In this document: piece after piece, positions 24,915-33,774 of the stretch | Layout of the letters: each line of letters starts with the position of its first letter | Position numbering within the stretch: the stretch's first letter is position 1 | Source: Christensenella sp. UBA7703 | GTDB lineage: Bacteria; Bacillota; Clostridia; Christensenellales; CAG-138 | NCBI GenBank assembly: GCA_002482505.1 | Contig: DLGD01000001.1 | Location: forward strand, 62,001 to 126,000 | Reading direction: 5' to 3' | Length of the DNA stretch: 64,000 nt | Program-made: the position numbers and the translations under genes | The notes under the pieces: model-generated | Databases searched by the model: none | The model's input: only the letters and a program-made list of their open reading frames with translations | Told to the model about the DNA's origin: nothing

Positions 24915-25982
24915 ATGGAGAACACACAAAAACGCAAAGCCGTACATTGGTCTGGACCGCTGTTAATCGCGCGAGATGCTTTGATCTTTCTCGGGTGCGT
25001 TTTGGCAGTGATGTTTTTTTATGCTGCCTCCCCGCAGGCGGCGCAGTTCGCAGCCAGAAGCAAGATGGCCGCTTCATCCGACGCGAACGTTCAAACGTGG
25101 AACACAGCAAACTCCGAAGCCCCGCAAACCAATGTGCCGCAGACAAGCACGGACACGGCAGCAGAAGTGGCCAACACGGCAGAAACCCCGTCTCCGACGC
25201 CTGAGCCAACCCCGTCGCCTGCGCCGGATACCCCGGCGGCTCACGGAGATTTTTCCGCAACATTCCCAACGGGCGACACTGGCGTGGGTGCCCTGTATAG
25301 TTACCAGGGTGAGACGACAAAAATCGCCATCCATAAGGTCCAGTCGGATGGAGTAACATATTTTGTTGCCGATGTTTGGATCAAGAACATCAATGCGTTA
25401 CATACCGCGCTGGCAAAAGGCACATACGGGCGGGGATTTCATGAAATGCCATTGAAGATTGCAAATGATAATCACGCTGTATTTGCCGTATCCGGAGATT
25501 ATTACGGCGCACGTGAGCAAGGCGTTGTTGTACGGGACGGTGTCCTGTATCGCGATGCGATGGGCGACGATGTTTGCATACTCAAAACGGACGGAACACT
25601 GCAAGTATATGAAAAGGGTTCCTTTTCCGCTCTCGAGATGCTGGATAACACGGTCTGGCAGGCCTGGGCGTTTGGGCCTGCGCTGGTTGAAAACGGTGCG
25701 GTCTGCGATACGTCAGGCAGCAAGATCAAGGTGAAAAATCCCCGCGGTGCAATCGGGTATTATGAGCCGGGGCATTACTGTTTTATCGTTGTTGACGGCA
25801 GGCAGAGTGGATATTCCGATGGGATGACGCTCGACGAACTGGCCCACACCTTTGCTTCGCTGGGTTGCGTGAGTGCCTATAACCTCGACGGCGGCGCAAC
25901 TGCCATGATGGTCTTTCAAGGCTCGGTTGTCAGCCAACCGACCAACGGCGGGCGCTCCTCCAGCGATATTATTTACTTTTAA
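24915..25982 (+). CDS. Phosphodiester glycosidase (NAGPA-like) family protein, copy 2
   Basis: A 355-residue paralogue of the protein at 21514-22518. It has a membrane helix (about 17-40), a Thr/Pro/Ala-rich linker with PTPEPTPSPAPD, then the same catalytic-domain blocks: 'FAVSGDYYGAREQGVVVRDG', 'NPRGAIGYYEPGHYCFIVVDGR' and 'GCVSAYNLDGGATAMMVFQG'. ATG 24915 has GAGGT six bases upstream; the open frame extends further but without a ribosome site. It is divergent from the response regulator. Likely acts outside the membrane on a phosphodiester-linked glycan; substrate unknown. Confidence 0.85.
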   Translation: MENTQKRKAVHWSGPLLIARDALIFLGCVLAVMFFYAASPQAAQFAARSKMAASSDANVQTWNTANSEAPQTNVPQTSTDTAAEVANTAETPSPTPEPTPSPAPDTPAAHGDFSATFPTGDTGVGALYSYQGETTKIAIHKVQSDGVTYFVADVWIKNINALHTALAKGTYGRGFHEMPLKIANDNHAVFAVSGDYYGAREQGVVVRDGVLYRDAMGDDVCILKTDGTLQVYEKGSFSALEMLDNTVWQAWAFGPALVENGAVCDTSGSKIKVKNPRGAIGYYEPGHYCFIVVDGRQSGYSDGMTLDELAHTFASLGCVSAYNLDGGATAMMVFQGSVVSQPTNGGRSSSDIIYF

Positions 25983-26008
25983 TATTTTAGAAAAAGGATA
26001 GGAAAGAC

Positions 26009-26473
26009 ATGCGGGATAAGCAAAGTATCTGGGGATTTTTCTCACACGCCAGCATTATCATCGGGATGATGTTTGTCGTTTTCTTTGTCATCGACCGATT
26101 TAATCCGGCAATGGAGTTCCTCACGAGCAGTTTGAGCAAATGGCTGATGCTGGTTTTGGCGCTGTGCGCCATGATTACCGGCCTCTATTCGGCAATGTTT
26201 CTGTTTCAGAAACAGAAACGCCGCGACGACAAGCGCAGCCAAGCGCAAACCAGGCTGGCATCTGAGAAGGAGAGCGCTTTGCCGCAACGGCCGGCGAAAC
26301 CGTACCGTGATTCGCGCTATTCGCAGCAGCGGCAGCCAAACGAATACAACCCAAATCAAGGGTACCAGCCGGATAAAGCGCGCAATAGGAACGCCTATCC
26401 GCAGGAGCAACCGGGATATTCCGCTCAACAACCCGCCGCCGGATATGAACGCAGGGAGTCCTATCATAGATAA
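26009..26473 (+). CDS. Small membrane protein with Gln/Pro/Tyr-rich tail, unknown function
   Basis: A 154-residue protein with two predicted membrane helices (about 12-30 and 43-66), then a highly charged segment (KQKRRDDKRSQAQ). A disordered tail rich in Gln, Asn, Tyr, Pro and Arg follows (about 95-154). No family is recognised. It starts 26 bases after glycosidase copy 2 with an AGGAAAGAC site, so it is probably in the same transcription unit. A structural or anchoring role is possible but unproven. Confidence 0.65.
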   Translation: MRDKQSIWGFFSHASIIIGMMFVVFFVIDRFNPAMEFLTSSLSKWLMLVLALCAMITGLYSAMFLFQKQKRRDDKRSQAQTRLASEKESALPQRPAKPYRDSRYSQQRQPNEYNPNQGYQPDKARNRNAYPQEQPGYSAQQPAAGYERRESYHR

Positions 26474-26538
26474 TCCCCTGGGGGATGATCGCTGCCTGCC
26501 GGATCATAAAAATCGTTTCAATGCCGTTAGGAGTTTAG

Positions 26539-27156
26539 ATGCAGGACTGGCTGATTCACATCATCAATCAATTTGGCTATTTCGGGATCGCATTTTTGAT
26601 TTTTCTAGAGAATGTGTTTCCCCCGATTCCATCCGAAATCATATTGACATTCAGCGGTTTTTTGACCACCATAAGCAATACAAACATACTGGAGACATCG
26701 CTTTTCGCAACCGCAGGGTCTATGGCGGGAGCGATTCTCTTCTATCGATTGGGTTGTGTGCTGCCGCAGAGAAGGATTCTGCAGTTCATCAAGAAGCATC
26801 AAAAGATCCTTCGTTTGAAGGAAGCAGACTTAAAGCGATCTTTTGATTGGATGATGAAACGGGGAGGTTCCGCGGTATTTCTCTGCAGGTTCATCCCGGT
26901 TGTCCGAAGCCTGATTTCGATACCTGCCGGTGCGGCGCGCATGCGATTGTGGAGATTTTTGCTGTATTCTGCATTGGGGACAGCGATTTGGAACACGCTA
27001 CTGGTCTATCTTGGTGCTTTAGCGGGAAAGAACTGGCAAAGTATTTCAGGTTATTTTGATACCTATGCATATATCGTTGGGATTGCGGCGGTATTTGTGC
27101 TGGGATTTTTTATCATTCGGCATATCCTAAGAAAAGCAAAGTCGAGGTCGATATAG
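26539..27156 (+). CDS. DedA family membrane protein
   Basis: A 205-residue DedA (SNARE-associated, VTT domain) protein. It has the signature 'FGYFGIAFLIFLENVFPPIPSE' near the N-terminus and 'RFIPVVRSLISIPAGAARM' in the middle, plus five to six membrane helices. DedA proteins are thought to be lipid (undecaprenyl phosphate or phospholipid) transporters. ATG 26539 follows TTAGGAG. It lies downstream of the small membrane protein and ends before a terminator at 27176. Confidence 0.92.
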   Translation: MQDWLIHIINQFGYFGIAFLIFLENVFPPIPSEIILTFSGFLTTISNTNILETSLFATAGSMAGAILFYRLGCVLPQRRILQFIKKHQKILRLKEADLKRSFDWMMKRGGSAVFLCRFIPVVRSLISIPAGAARMRLWRFLLYSALGTAIWNTLLVYLGALAGKNWQSISGYFDTYAYIVGIAAVFVLGFFIIRHILRKAKSRSI

Positions 27157-27175
27157 GTGGTTATACCAACGAACC

Positions 27176-27214
27176 AGGCATGTACTCCGGTTAAAAGGGG
27201 TACGTGCCTTTCGT
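27176..27214 (+). terminator. Terminator after the DedA gene
   Basis: AGGCATGTACTCC pairs with GGGGTACGTGCCT (27197-27209) with two wobble pairs and a short A-rich loop. It is followed by TTCGTTT. Confidence 0.7.
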
Positions 27215-27465
27215 TTACGGTCTCATTCTGGTGTTGGCTGCGCCATGGCGCATGGGAAAGAGCCCGTCTCTGGCGGGCGGCGGTTGTGCTTCGCAAGGGC
27301 GCGTGGACACAGCGGCGCGTTACGAGTCAATAGCAGTGCCGGTGACTTTTCCACAAAATGAAGACCATGTCGCAACCGATAATTGTTATACTCAAATGTA
27401 ATCGTTCGAACATTCGAGAAAAAACAGTTTCAACCAACCAGGATCGGACAGGGTACGGAGGAAAA
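27215..27465. other. Intergenic region before the GH5-like lipoprotein
   Basis: No gene is supported. A TGCGCCATGGCGCA palindrome lies near 27238. A possible promoter lies close to the next gene (TTGTTATACT near 27383), but it is weak. Confidence 0.35.
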
Positions 27466-30105
27466 ATGAAAAAAGCATCTCTTCTCATGATTCTTGCTTT
27501 GTGTTTTTTGCTTTTCGCTTGCGGCACGCAACCGAGCGATGGCGCAGAACAGACAGCGGCACAGTCACAGGCCGAAGCGTCGGCAGATGCAAACATACTG
27601 GATGGCACGAACGCAAAAACGGTTGATGCGCGTCTGGTCGTCAACGGCACGGTGCATCCGTTCAACGGATTGGCGCTCAACGGCGGCTATTTTTTTCAGC
27701 GGCAGGACTTAAGCACTGCGCTGGGTGATGTGCAGGTCGAAGGGGTCAGAAGCGTTCAACGCGATGGGGCTGATTATTACGCGCTGGAAGATATCTGCGC
27801 CAACACCGGCTACAGTTATACGCATGATAAAGTGCTAGCGGCGGACTATGTTTGGACCTATCCGGACGTAGCGCAACAACTGCAGTCAAATGATGAACTG
27901 AATCGGGCTGTTGAGAAGGGGTTTGGCGAAGCACAAGCCGATGATGCGAAGGTAACCTATCAGCAGTTTTTTGCGATGCTGGATCGCGTGGTGGAGCTTT
28001 CCGCTCCCGATAAGCTTGCTGATTGGCAGGCGCAGTTTCCTCAGGCGCGCGCTTCCAACGAAACGATGACGCGGTTTGAAGGAATGATGGCCGTGTTAAA
28101 GAGCGCGATTACGCTTGGCGGTGATTACCTGTCGTTTGCGATCGACTGGTTGCCGTTGAATGATAAAATCGGTGACAAAGTATGGGATGAAGTCAACAAA
28201 GTAAAGGAGCCGTTTCGGTACATAACCAACAACTATCCCTATGAAGGCGGTGGGTTTGCGGGGAATGATTTCTCGAATTGGGATGATTGCAGCGTGGCTT
28301 ACCGCTATTCCTACGCGCGGATCTCCCTTGTGAGCGGGAATCCGATTTTTGACTATGATGAAACGCGAAACTCTATGCTGCCGGACAAGCCGTTTACTTA
28401 TAACGCGGCAATGCTGGCGGCGCTCCGGCTATACGAATCCCAATCGTCTTCGGAAGGCTTGGTTCCCTTGGCGGACCCGCAGGCAACCGCATACGATCCT
28501 ACAATCATCACGCAACAACTACTGGATCGCGCAAACGCGAGAACCGCTGTTGCGCAGGATCATCTGCCGGTGCTCAAAGGTCTTGTCTTTGGAGGCATGT
28601 ATGAATTTGACGGAATGCCAGTCACGGATGCAGAACTTCAGATGGCGGCAAATTGGGGGTTTAATAGCGTTCGCGTTATGATCACATACCAATCGTTATT
28701 TGATCAGGACGCTACCAGTGTTGACCTCAACAAGCTAAAGCAAGTGGACAAACTGATTGCTTCAGCAATGAAATATAACCTGCATTTGAATCTATTGACA
28801 TTCACCATGCCAGGCAGATGGGCACAATTTGATGGGAGCACCTTTACCAGCGTCGGAGAATTTGACCTGTTCACCAATGCGCAGAAACAGAAGCAAGCGG
28901 CGAATATCTGGACAATGCTTGCAGCCCGTTATCGCGGAGTACCCAGCGCATCACTCTCGTTTAGCCCGCTTTGGGAGGTGTTCAACGGGAACTTGAGCAC
29001 GGGGCTTCCGTTTCAGCCGTATGAGGACAAGGATACAGCGCGCGTGTTCGATCAGCTTGTTGGCGCAATCCGTCAACAGGATTCGAGCAGGCTCGTGATC
29101 TATGAAGCGACGGCAAGCAATAATGCGGCGGATATCGAACACGAAGCGGGGTTGGTGAAAGATACGCTCGAGAGTAAGTATGACAACATCATGATGATGG
29201 CAAACTTCTGCGAAGGGCCGTTTGTCTATGCCAACATGACGGCGGAGGAAGGCGAGCACATCGACAACAACAACCACAGCATGTTTCTCTCGGATTATCC
29301 AACCACGATCTATGCCGCGCAACGACAGATCTGGAAGGATCAACCGCTTGAGATGACAGGGGAGCTGGTGAGCGGAACGACGCTGGAGCTGTATCTTTCC
29401 AAGAGCTGGGGAACGGGAAATCTGGAGATCGTAGCGGACGGGCAAACGATCTATAGTGAACCTCTTAACACAAAGAGCTATGACATGAGCTATCCGATTT
29501 CCAGGTATTATCCGTTTGCCAAGAGCGACAAACAGGTCTCTGTGACGCTGGATCACGATGTGCAAAAGCTTGAAATTCGTTTTAGCGGAGACTCCATCGA
29601 ATGGAGCGGCATCAATGTTATCCTGCCGGATTCTTACGCAGTGGAACGCTGGTGGAGCGAAACCGGGTATGATGCAAGCCTTGAGGGAAGAGAAGCAGAG
29701 CCACCGGAACTCAAGAAAACGTCTGTCATAATGATTTGCCCCAATAGTTATGATGTGGGGCGACTGATCGTCATCCATCCGGATGTAACCTACTCTTCCG
29801 AATCGATTTGGGAGCAGTCAAACAAGGAGACGATCGAAGCCTGGGCGAAGGCAATATCCGAGTTTGCGCCGCACAGCGTTGTCCGGATCGAGACCGCGAA
29901 TTTCAACGCGGTTGCCCTGGATCAGGCTCTCGCATACTATCAGGACATCTTCACCGCGTTGAATGAATATGGGCTTGGCTGGTATAGCAACGATTACATC
30001 AACTTCTCCAATGCGGGAAGGCGCTACTTGGGGTTCAAACCTGTGAACTACTTTGGCGCGTCTTTCTGCAAGGAGTTGCTTGAACAGCTGCAGTCGTTCC
30101 AGTAA
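27466..30105 (+). CDS. GH5-like glycoside hydrolase lipoprotein with N-terminal surface-type domains
   Basis: An 879-residue surface lipoprotein (signal ending LCFLLFACG). After a short linker comes a stalk/copper-amine-oxidase-N-like segment (VNGTVHPFNGLALNGGYFF, about 45-120), then a helical region resembling SLH-type repeats (about 140-350). A GH5-like TIM barrel follows from about 375, with 'AANWGFNSVRVMITYQS' and a likely acid/base Glu in LSFSPLWEVFNG. A beta-rich insert (about 620-740, 'GTTLELYLSKSWGTGNLEIV') interrupts the barrel. The C-terminus has IETANFNAV, aligning with the usual nucleophile strand, and 'LAYYQDIFTALNEYGLGWY'. The usual NEP motif is altered to EVF. ATG 27466 follows GGAGG. 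Substrate unknown. Confidence 0.7.
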   Translation: MKKASLLMILALCFLLFACGTQPSDGAEQTAAQSQAEASADANILDGTNAKTVDARLVVNGTVHPFNGLALNGGYFFQRQDLSTALGDVQVEGVRSVQRDGADYYALEDICANTGYSYTHDKVLAADYVWTYPDVAQQLQSNDELNRAVEKGFGEAQADDAKVTYQQFFAMLDRVVELSAPDKLADWQAQFPQARASNETMTRFEGMMAVLKSAITLGGDYLSFAIDWLPLNDKIGDKVWDEVNKVKEPFRYITNNYPYEGGGFAGNDFSNWDDCSVAYRYSYARISLVSGNPIFDYDETRNSMLPDKPFTYNAAMLAALRLYESQSSSEGLVPLADPQATAYDPTIITQQLLDRANARTAVAQDHLPVLKGLVFGGMYEFDGMPVTDAELQMAANWGFNSVRVMITYQSLFDQDATSVDLNKLKQVDKLIASAMKYNLHLNLLTFTMPGRWAQFDGSTFTSVGEFDLFTNAQKQKQAANIWTMLAARYRGVPSASLSFSPLWEVFNGNLSTGLPFQPYEDKDTARVFDQLVGAIRQQDSSRLVIYEATASNNAADIEHEAGLVKDTLESKYDNIMMMANFCEGPFVYANMTAEEGEHIDNNNHSMFLSDYPTTIYAAQRQIWKDQPLEMTGELVSGTTLELYLSKSWGTGNLEIVADGQTIYSEPLNTKSYDMSYPISRYYPFAKSDKQVSVTLDHDVQKLEIRFSGDSIEWSGINVILPDSYAVERWWSETGYDASLEGREAEPPELKKTSVIMICPNSYDVGRLIVIHPDVTYSSESIWEQSNKETIEAWAKAISEFAPHSVVRIETANFNAVALDQALAYYQDIFTALNEYGLGWYSNDYINFSNAGRRYLGFKPVNYFGASFCKELLEQLQSFQ

Positions 30106-30164
30106 GGCACCTCTCCATTTTGCTATTGTAGACGAGAAGCAAACCGAAAGGATTACAAAAATGA

Positions 30165-30198
30165 AATCAAGGCCGCCCGACTAAGGGCGGCCTTGATT
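30165..30198. terminator. Bidirectional terminator between convergent genes
   Basis: A perfect 14-bp stem, AATCAAGGCCGCCC and its complement (30185-30198), around a six-base loop, between the GH5-like gene and the minus-strand GH30 operon. It is flanked by A/T-rich sequence on both sides. Confidence 0.8.
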
Positions 30199-30211
30199 GG
30201 TTGCTTTCGTA

Positions 30212-31552
30212 TTAGAAATTCGTTTTTTCCAGTTGCACGGTGCAAATCGAATCCCCCAAGAGAGAGACGGGGATGATGTTGCCCTGCATGCGCAGGAAGA
30301 TGTCCTTTTGCGTGGGGAGGAGGTTGAGGAGCACGGCGATGATCGATCCATCGGGGTTTTGAAACGCGGATGCGTCCACATCTTCGGAAAAGCGCGTACT
30401 CGCAATATGGGTGGCTCCCGGCTCCACAAAATGGCTGAAGTGCCAAATATAGTGGTAGGAGAGCTGCTTTTCATACGTGCCTTTTTTCGTGTCGCAAAGA
30501 ATCGGCGCTTCGCAGAAGTTTTTCGCGTGGTTGGGCCCGCCGAATTCGTCCAGCGCAATATTCCAGTCAAGAAATGTATTCATGCCCGCGTTGAAATTGC
30601 CGATCATATCGTGGGCATACATCCGCGCGTTTTGCAGCCCGTTCTCCGCGGAAAAACGGTTGTATTCGATGCACCCTTCGGAAAACAGCAGTTCCAGCTT
30701 GGGATATGCCTGCCGCACAAGCCGGAGCGCATCAAAATGATCCCCGCTGTACCAGTGAAACGCCGCGCCGGAGATCATCGGCAGTGTTTCCTCGTCTGCA
30801 ATGTCGCAGACGCGGTCAAAGAGACGTTCTTTATTGTGATCCCAAATATAGACCGCAATATCACGAAAACCACTTCTTTGGAGTACGGGAACGAGAAAAT
30901 CTCGCAAAAAGCGCTGTTCTTCCGCCGGGGAAAAGGTGCAACTATCCCAGGCTTGCACCGCATTTGGCTCGTTTTGCACGGAAAGCCGGGTCACATTCAG
31001 CCCCGCCGCGCGATACGCGGCGATATAGCGGCAGATGTAATCCGCCCACATACCATAGCATTCGGGTTTTAGCGTCCCGCCATGGGTTCGCGTGCCGTTG
31101 TCCTTCATGTAAGCAGGCGGCGACCAAGGGGTCAGCATCAACGTCAGCGGCGCGGGACAGAGCGCGGACGCGGTTTTCAGATACGGGAGGATGTACTGTT
31201 GATCGTGTGTGAGCACAAGCGGTGCGCCTGCGTTACCCGCCGCCTCATAAGGCGCGAGCGAAAAATCACAGCTGTCGATGGATGTGCGCGCCATCGTATA
31301 GCGAAGCCCATCCCGCCCGAAACAGGCAGAAAGCACCTCTTCTTGCTTTGCGGGAGGGAGTTTGGAGAGCGTATAACCCACCGCCTCCGTGATTGCCCCG
31401 CCGAAGCCGAATATAGTCTGGTTCTCGACCGCGGGGTAGAGGTTGATGACGTCGCGTTCTTGTGTATCGTTGTCCGCAATCACCGCGCAGTTTCTCGTAT
31501 CTTGCGCGGCTTTGCCGTCATGGTAGGTCGTTGTGGTTGCCGTTGCTTGCAT
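30212..31552 (-). CDS. GH30 family glycoside hydrolase, copy 1
   Basis: A 446-residue enzyme without a signal peptide. It has the GH30 pattern: FGFGGAITEAVGYTL at the N-terminus, 'LMLTPWSPPAYMKDNG', acid/base Glu in RLSVQNEPNAV, nucleophile Glu in LLFSEGCIEYN, and a C-terminal beta domain. ATG 31552 has AAGGAG upstream; the frame is open further but without support. GH30 enzymes are retaining beta-glycosidases such as glucosylceramidase, beta-1,6-glucanase and beta-xylosidase. Lacking export signals and sitting in an importer operon, it probably cleaves imported oligosaccharides. Last gene of the operon. Confidence 0.9.
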   Translation of the reverse strand: MQATATTTTYHDGKAAQDTRNCAVIADNDTQERDVINLYPAVENQTIFGFGGAITEAVGYTLSKLPPAKQEEVLSACFGRDGLRYTMARTSIDSCDFSLAPYEAAGNAGAPLVLTHDQQYILPYLKTASALCPAPLTLMLTPWSPPAYMKDNGTRTHGGTLKPECYGMWADYICRYIAAYRAAGLNVTRLSVQNEPNAVQAWDSCTFSPAEEQRFLRDFLVPVLQRSGFRDIAVYIWDHNKERLFDRVCDIADEETLPMISGAAFHWYSGDHFDALRLVRQAYPKLELLFSEGCIEYNRFSAENGLQNARMYAHDMIGNFNAGMNTFLDWNIALDEFGGPNHAKNFCEAPILCDTKKGTYEKQLSYHYIWHFSHFVEPGATHIASTRFSEDVDASAFQNPDGSIIAVLLNLLPTQKDIFLRMQGNIIPVSLLGDSICTVQLEKTNF

Positions 31553-31590
31553 GGGGTAGCTCCTTGGTTGTTTCAAAATCGATTTTGGGT

Positions 31591-32934
31591 TCAAGCCTGC
31601 GAGAGGAGAATGCTGTTGACGGAGCGCGGCTCCAGCGCGAAGAGCAGTGTTTCGCCAAATGCGCGGAAGGTCAGCTCCCGCTCATCGCAATAGGGGTTAA
31701 ACACCGACAGCGCGATGGAACCATCCGGGTTTTCAAACGCCAGCGTGTCCGCGGCCCAAGGTCCGCGCATGCCGAGGCGAATCGCCCCGCGCCGCACGAT
31801 GGCTGAGACGCTCTTCATCACATAAAAATCCGGGTTGAGCGTGTAGTTTCGCGTGGCAGGGTCGACGGTGACCATCGCGTTCTGCGGATCTCCCCATGTG
31901 CTGCGCCCAGTCGGCTCCAGCACGGGGTTCCAGTAGAGATAGCTCTCCGCGCCGTTGCCGATATAGTGCTTCAGCATCGTCCAAACATAGAGCGCATAGT
32001 CCCATGTGTTGTCGCCAAAGCCACATTCGTTTTCGCTCTGCATGAGCCGGATGCGCGGCCACCAGCTTTCAAACGTGCGCTGGATGGCAATTTTTCCGCC
32101 CCACTGGTAGCTTACGCCCGTGATGAATTGCAGCGCCTGCTCATCCGAGAGTACGACGTTGGCGAAATAGTCATAGTCTTCGGTTGCCCACTTGTCGAAA
32201 ATCAGCTTGTGATAATCGCAGCCGGGTGCGTTGATGGTACCCAGCCAGAGTTCCGTTTCGGGACATTCCTTGCGTAAAACCGGGCCGAGATAGTCCCGAA
32301 TGAACACGCGCAGCTCCTCGCCGGTCCACATGCAAGAGGGGAATTTCTGGTTCGCGACCGGCTCGTTTTGCACATGTACCTGATGAACGGTCACGCCCTC
32401 CGCCGCGTAAGCCTGCACGAAGCGCGCAAAGTATTCGGCATAGGCGCACAGGTTTTCCGGCGTGCGGATGAGCTTACCCCAGTTATACACCGGCGGGTCT
32501 TTCATCCAGGTCGGCGGGCTCCAGGGCGAGGCAAAGAGCGTCATCTCCGGCTGGAAGCTTTGCGCTTCTTTGATATAGGGGATCAGGCAGTGCTTGTCCC
32601 GCTCAATGCTGAAATGCGAAAGGGAATAGTCGCCGGGTGTTTCGTCGAGGCTGTACCAATCCTCGGCATAGTCGTTTGCGCCGATTGGCAGGCGGCAGAC
32701 GTTGAAGTTCGCGGCAGCGGGTGAATACAGCTCGGAGAAGAGGGCCGTTCGTTTCTCGTTCGGCAGGTGCGACAGCGCGCGGTAGCCCAGCTCGTTGAAG
32801 CAGCCGCCAAAGCCTTCCATACGCTGATAGCGCTGTCCGTTTTCTTCCAGAGTTGCAGGCGCGGACACGACAGTGCAATTTTTCTTTTGCCATTGCGCGT
32901 GTTCGTTGGAAAAATGCCAGATCACATTGGACAT
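31591..32934 (-). CDS. GH30 family glycoside hydrolase, copy 2
   Basis: A 447-residue cytoplasmic GH30 enzyme, clearly diverged from its neighbour. Motifs are MEGFGGCFNELGYRAL, 'LFASPWSPPTWMKDPP', acid/base in VHVQNEPVANQ, nucleophile in MQSENECGFGD, and C-terminal SALSVFNP-like beta strands (IALSVFNPYCDE). ATG 32934 follows AGGAGG. It starts 12 bases after the permease stop and ends 38 bases before the other GH30 gene. Two different GH30 members in one importer operon suggest they act on different linkages of one imported beta-glycoside; the exact specificity is not visible. Confidence 0.92.
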   Translation of the reverse strand: MSNVIWHFSNEHAQWQKKNCTVVSAPATLEENGQRYQRMEGFGGCFNELGYRALSHLPNEKRTALFSELYSPAAANFNVCRLPIGANDYAEDWYSLDETPGDYSLSHFSIERDKHCLIPYIKEAQSFQPEMTLFASPWSPPTWMKDPPVYNWGKLIRTPENLCAYAEYFARFVQAYAAEGVTVHQVHVQNEPVANQKFPSCMWTGEELRVFIRDYLGPVLRKECPETELWLGTINAPGCDYHKLIFDKWATEDYDYFANVVLSDEQALQFITGVSYQWGGKIAIQRTFESWWPRIRLMQSENECGFGDNTWDYALYVWTMLKHYIGNGAESYLYWNPVLEPTGRSTWGDPQNAMVTVDPATRNYTLNPDFYVMKSVSAIVRRGAIRLGMRGPWAADTLAFENPDGSIALSVFNPYCDERELTFRAFGETLLFALEPRSVNSILLSQA

Positions 32935-32946
32935 GTGGTTTGCCTC

Positions 32947-33774
32947 CTATTTTTCAGAGCCTGTGGTCAGGCCGTCGATGATATAGCGCGAGAAGAATGC
33001 AAAGACGATCATGATGGGGATGACCGAAATCGCGATGGCAAGATACATAGCCCCATAGTTTGTCACGTATAACCCTTTGATCATAGAGATCATGACGGGC
33101 ATGGTGTAGAGCTCTTTCTTTTGCAGGATGATCAACGGCCCCATATATGCGTTCCACGAGGCGACAAAGTTGAAGATGCACATCGTCGCCACGCCCGGCA
33201 TGATGCAGGGCAGCACGATCCGGTTGAAGATGCCGAATTCGGAGCAACCCTCGATGCGCGGCGCTTCGATCATCGAATCAGAGATGCTCTGCTCGATGAT
33301 GCCACGCAGGAAGAACACGGTGGTCGCGTTCGCGATGCCGGGGATGATGAACGGAAGATAGCTGTTCGTCATGCCGAGATTGAGGCAGAGGCGGTAAAAG
33401 CCGATGATGCTCAACTGCGAGGGGATCATCATCGACACCAGCACGATGGCATACAACGCGCCCTTGAAACGGAAGTTGAACTTCGCAAAGCCGTAGGCGA
33501 TCATCGCGCCAAAGTAGCCCGTCAAAATCGTATAGGGAACCGTGATGAGGATGCTGTTGACAAACCCGCGCCAGATATCGACCAGCGATTGCATGGTCTT
33601 GTAATTCCCGGCGAGGGAGTTACCCGGCAGGATGTTGAATTTTTGTATGATGTCCAGGCTCGAATGCGAGCTGTTGACAAACACGACCAGAAACGGCACT
33701 GCGCACAGCAATGTTAGTAGGATCAATAATAACCGTACGCTCAGCGCGGAGAAACGAAATGAATGTTTTTTCAT
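32947..33774 (-). CDS. ABC sugar importer permease, MalG-like
   Basis: A 275-residue CUT1-type permease with about six helices. The coupling loop is visible as 'MIEAPRIEGCSEFGIFNRIV' and the C-terminus as 'FFSRYIIDGLTTGSEK'. Its start overlaps the upstream permease stop by four bases. It forms the channel with the 33771-34709 product. Confidence 0.92.
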   Translation of the reverse strand: MKKHSFRFSALSVRLLLILLTLLCAVPFLVVFVNSSHSSLDIIQKFNILPGNSLAGNYKTMQSLVDIWRGFVNSILITVPYTILTGYFGAMIAYGFAKFNFRFKGALYAIVLVSMMIPSQLSIIGFYRLCLNLGMTNSYLPFIIPGIANATTVFFLRGIIEQSISDSMIEAPRIEGCSEFGIFNRIVLPCIMPGVATMCIFNFVASWNAYMGPLIILQKKELYTMPVMISMIKGLYVTNYGAMYLAIAISVIPIMIVFAFFSRYIIDGLTTGSEK

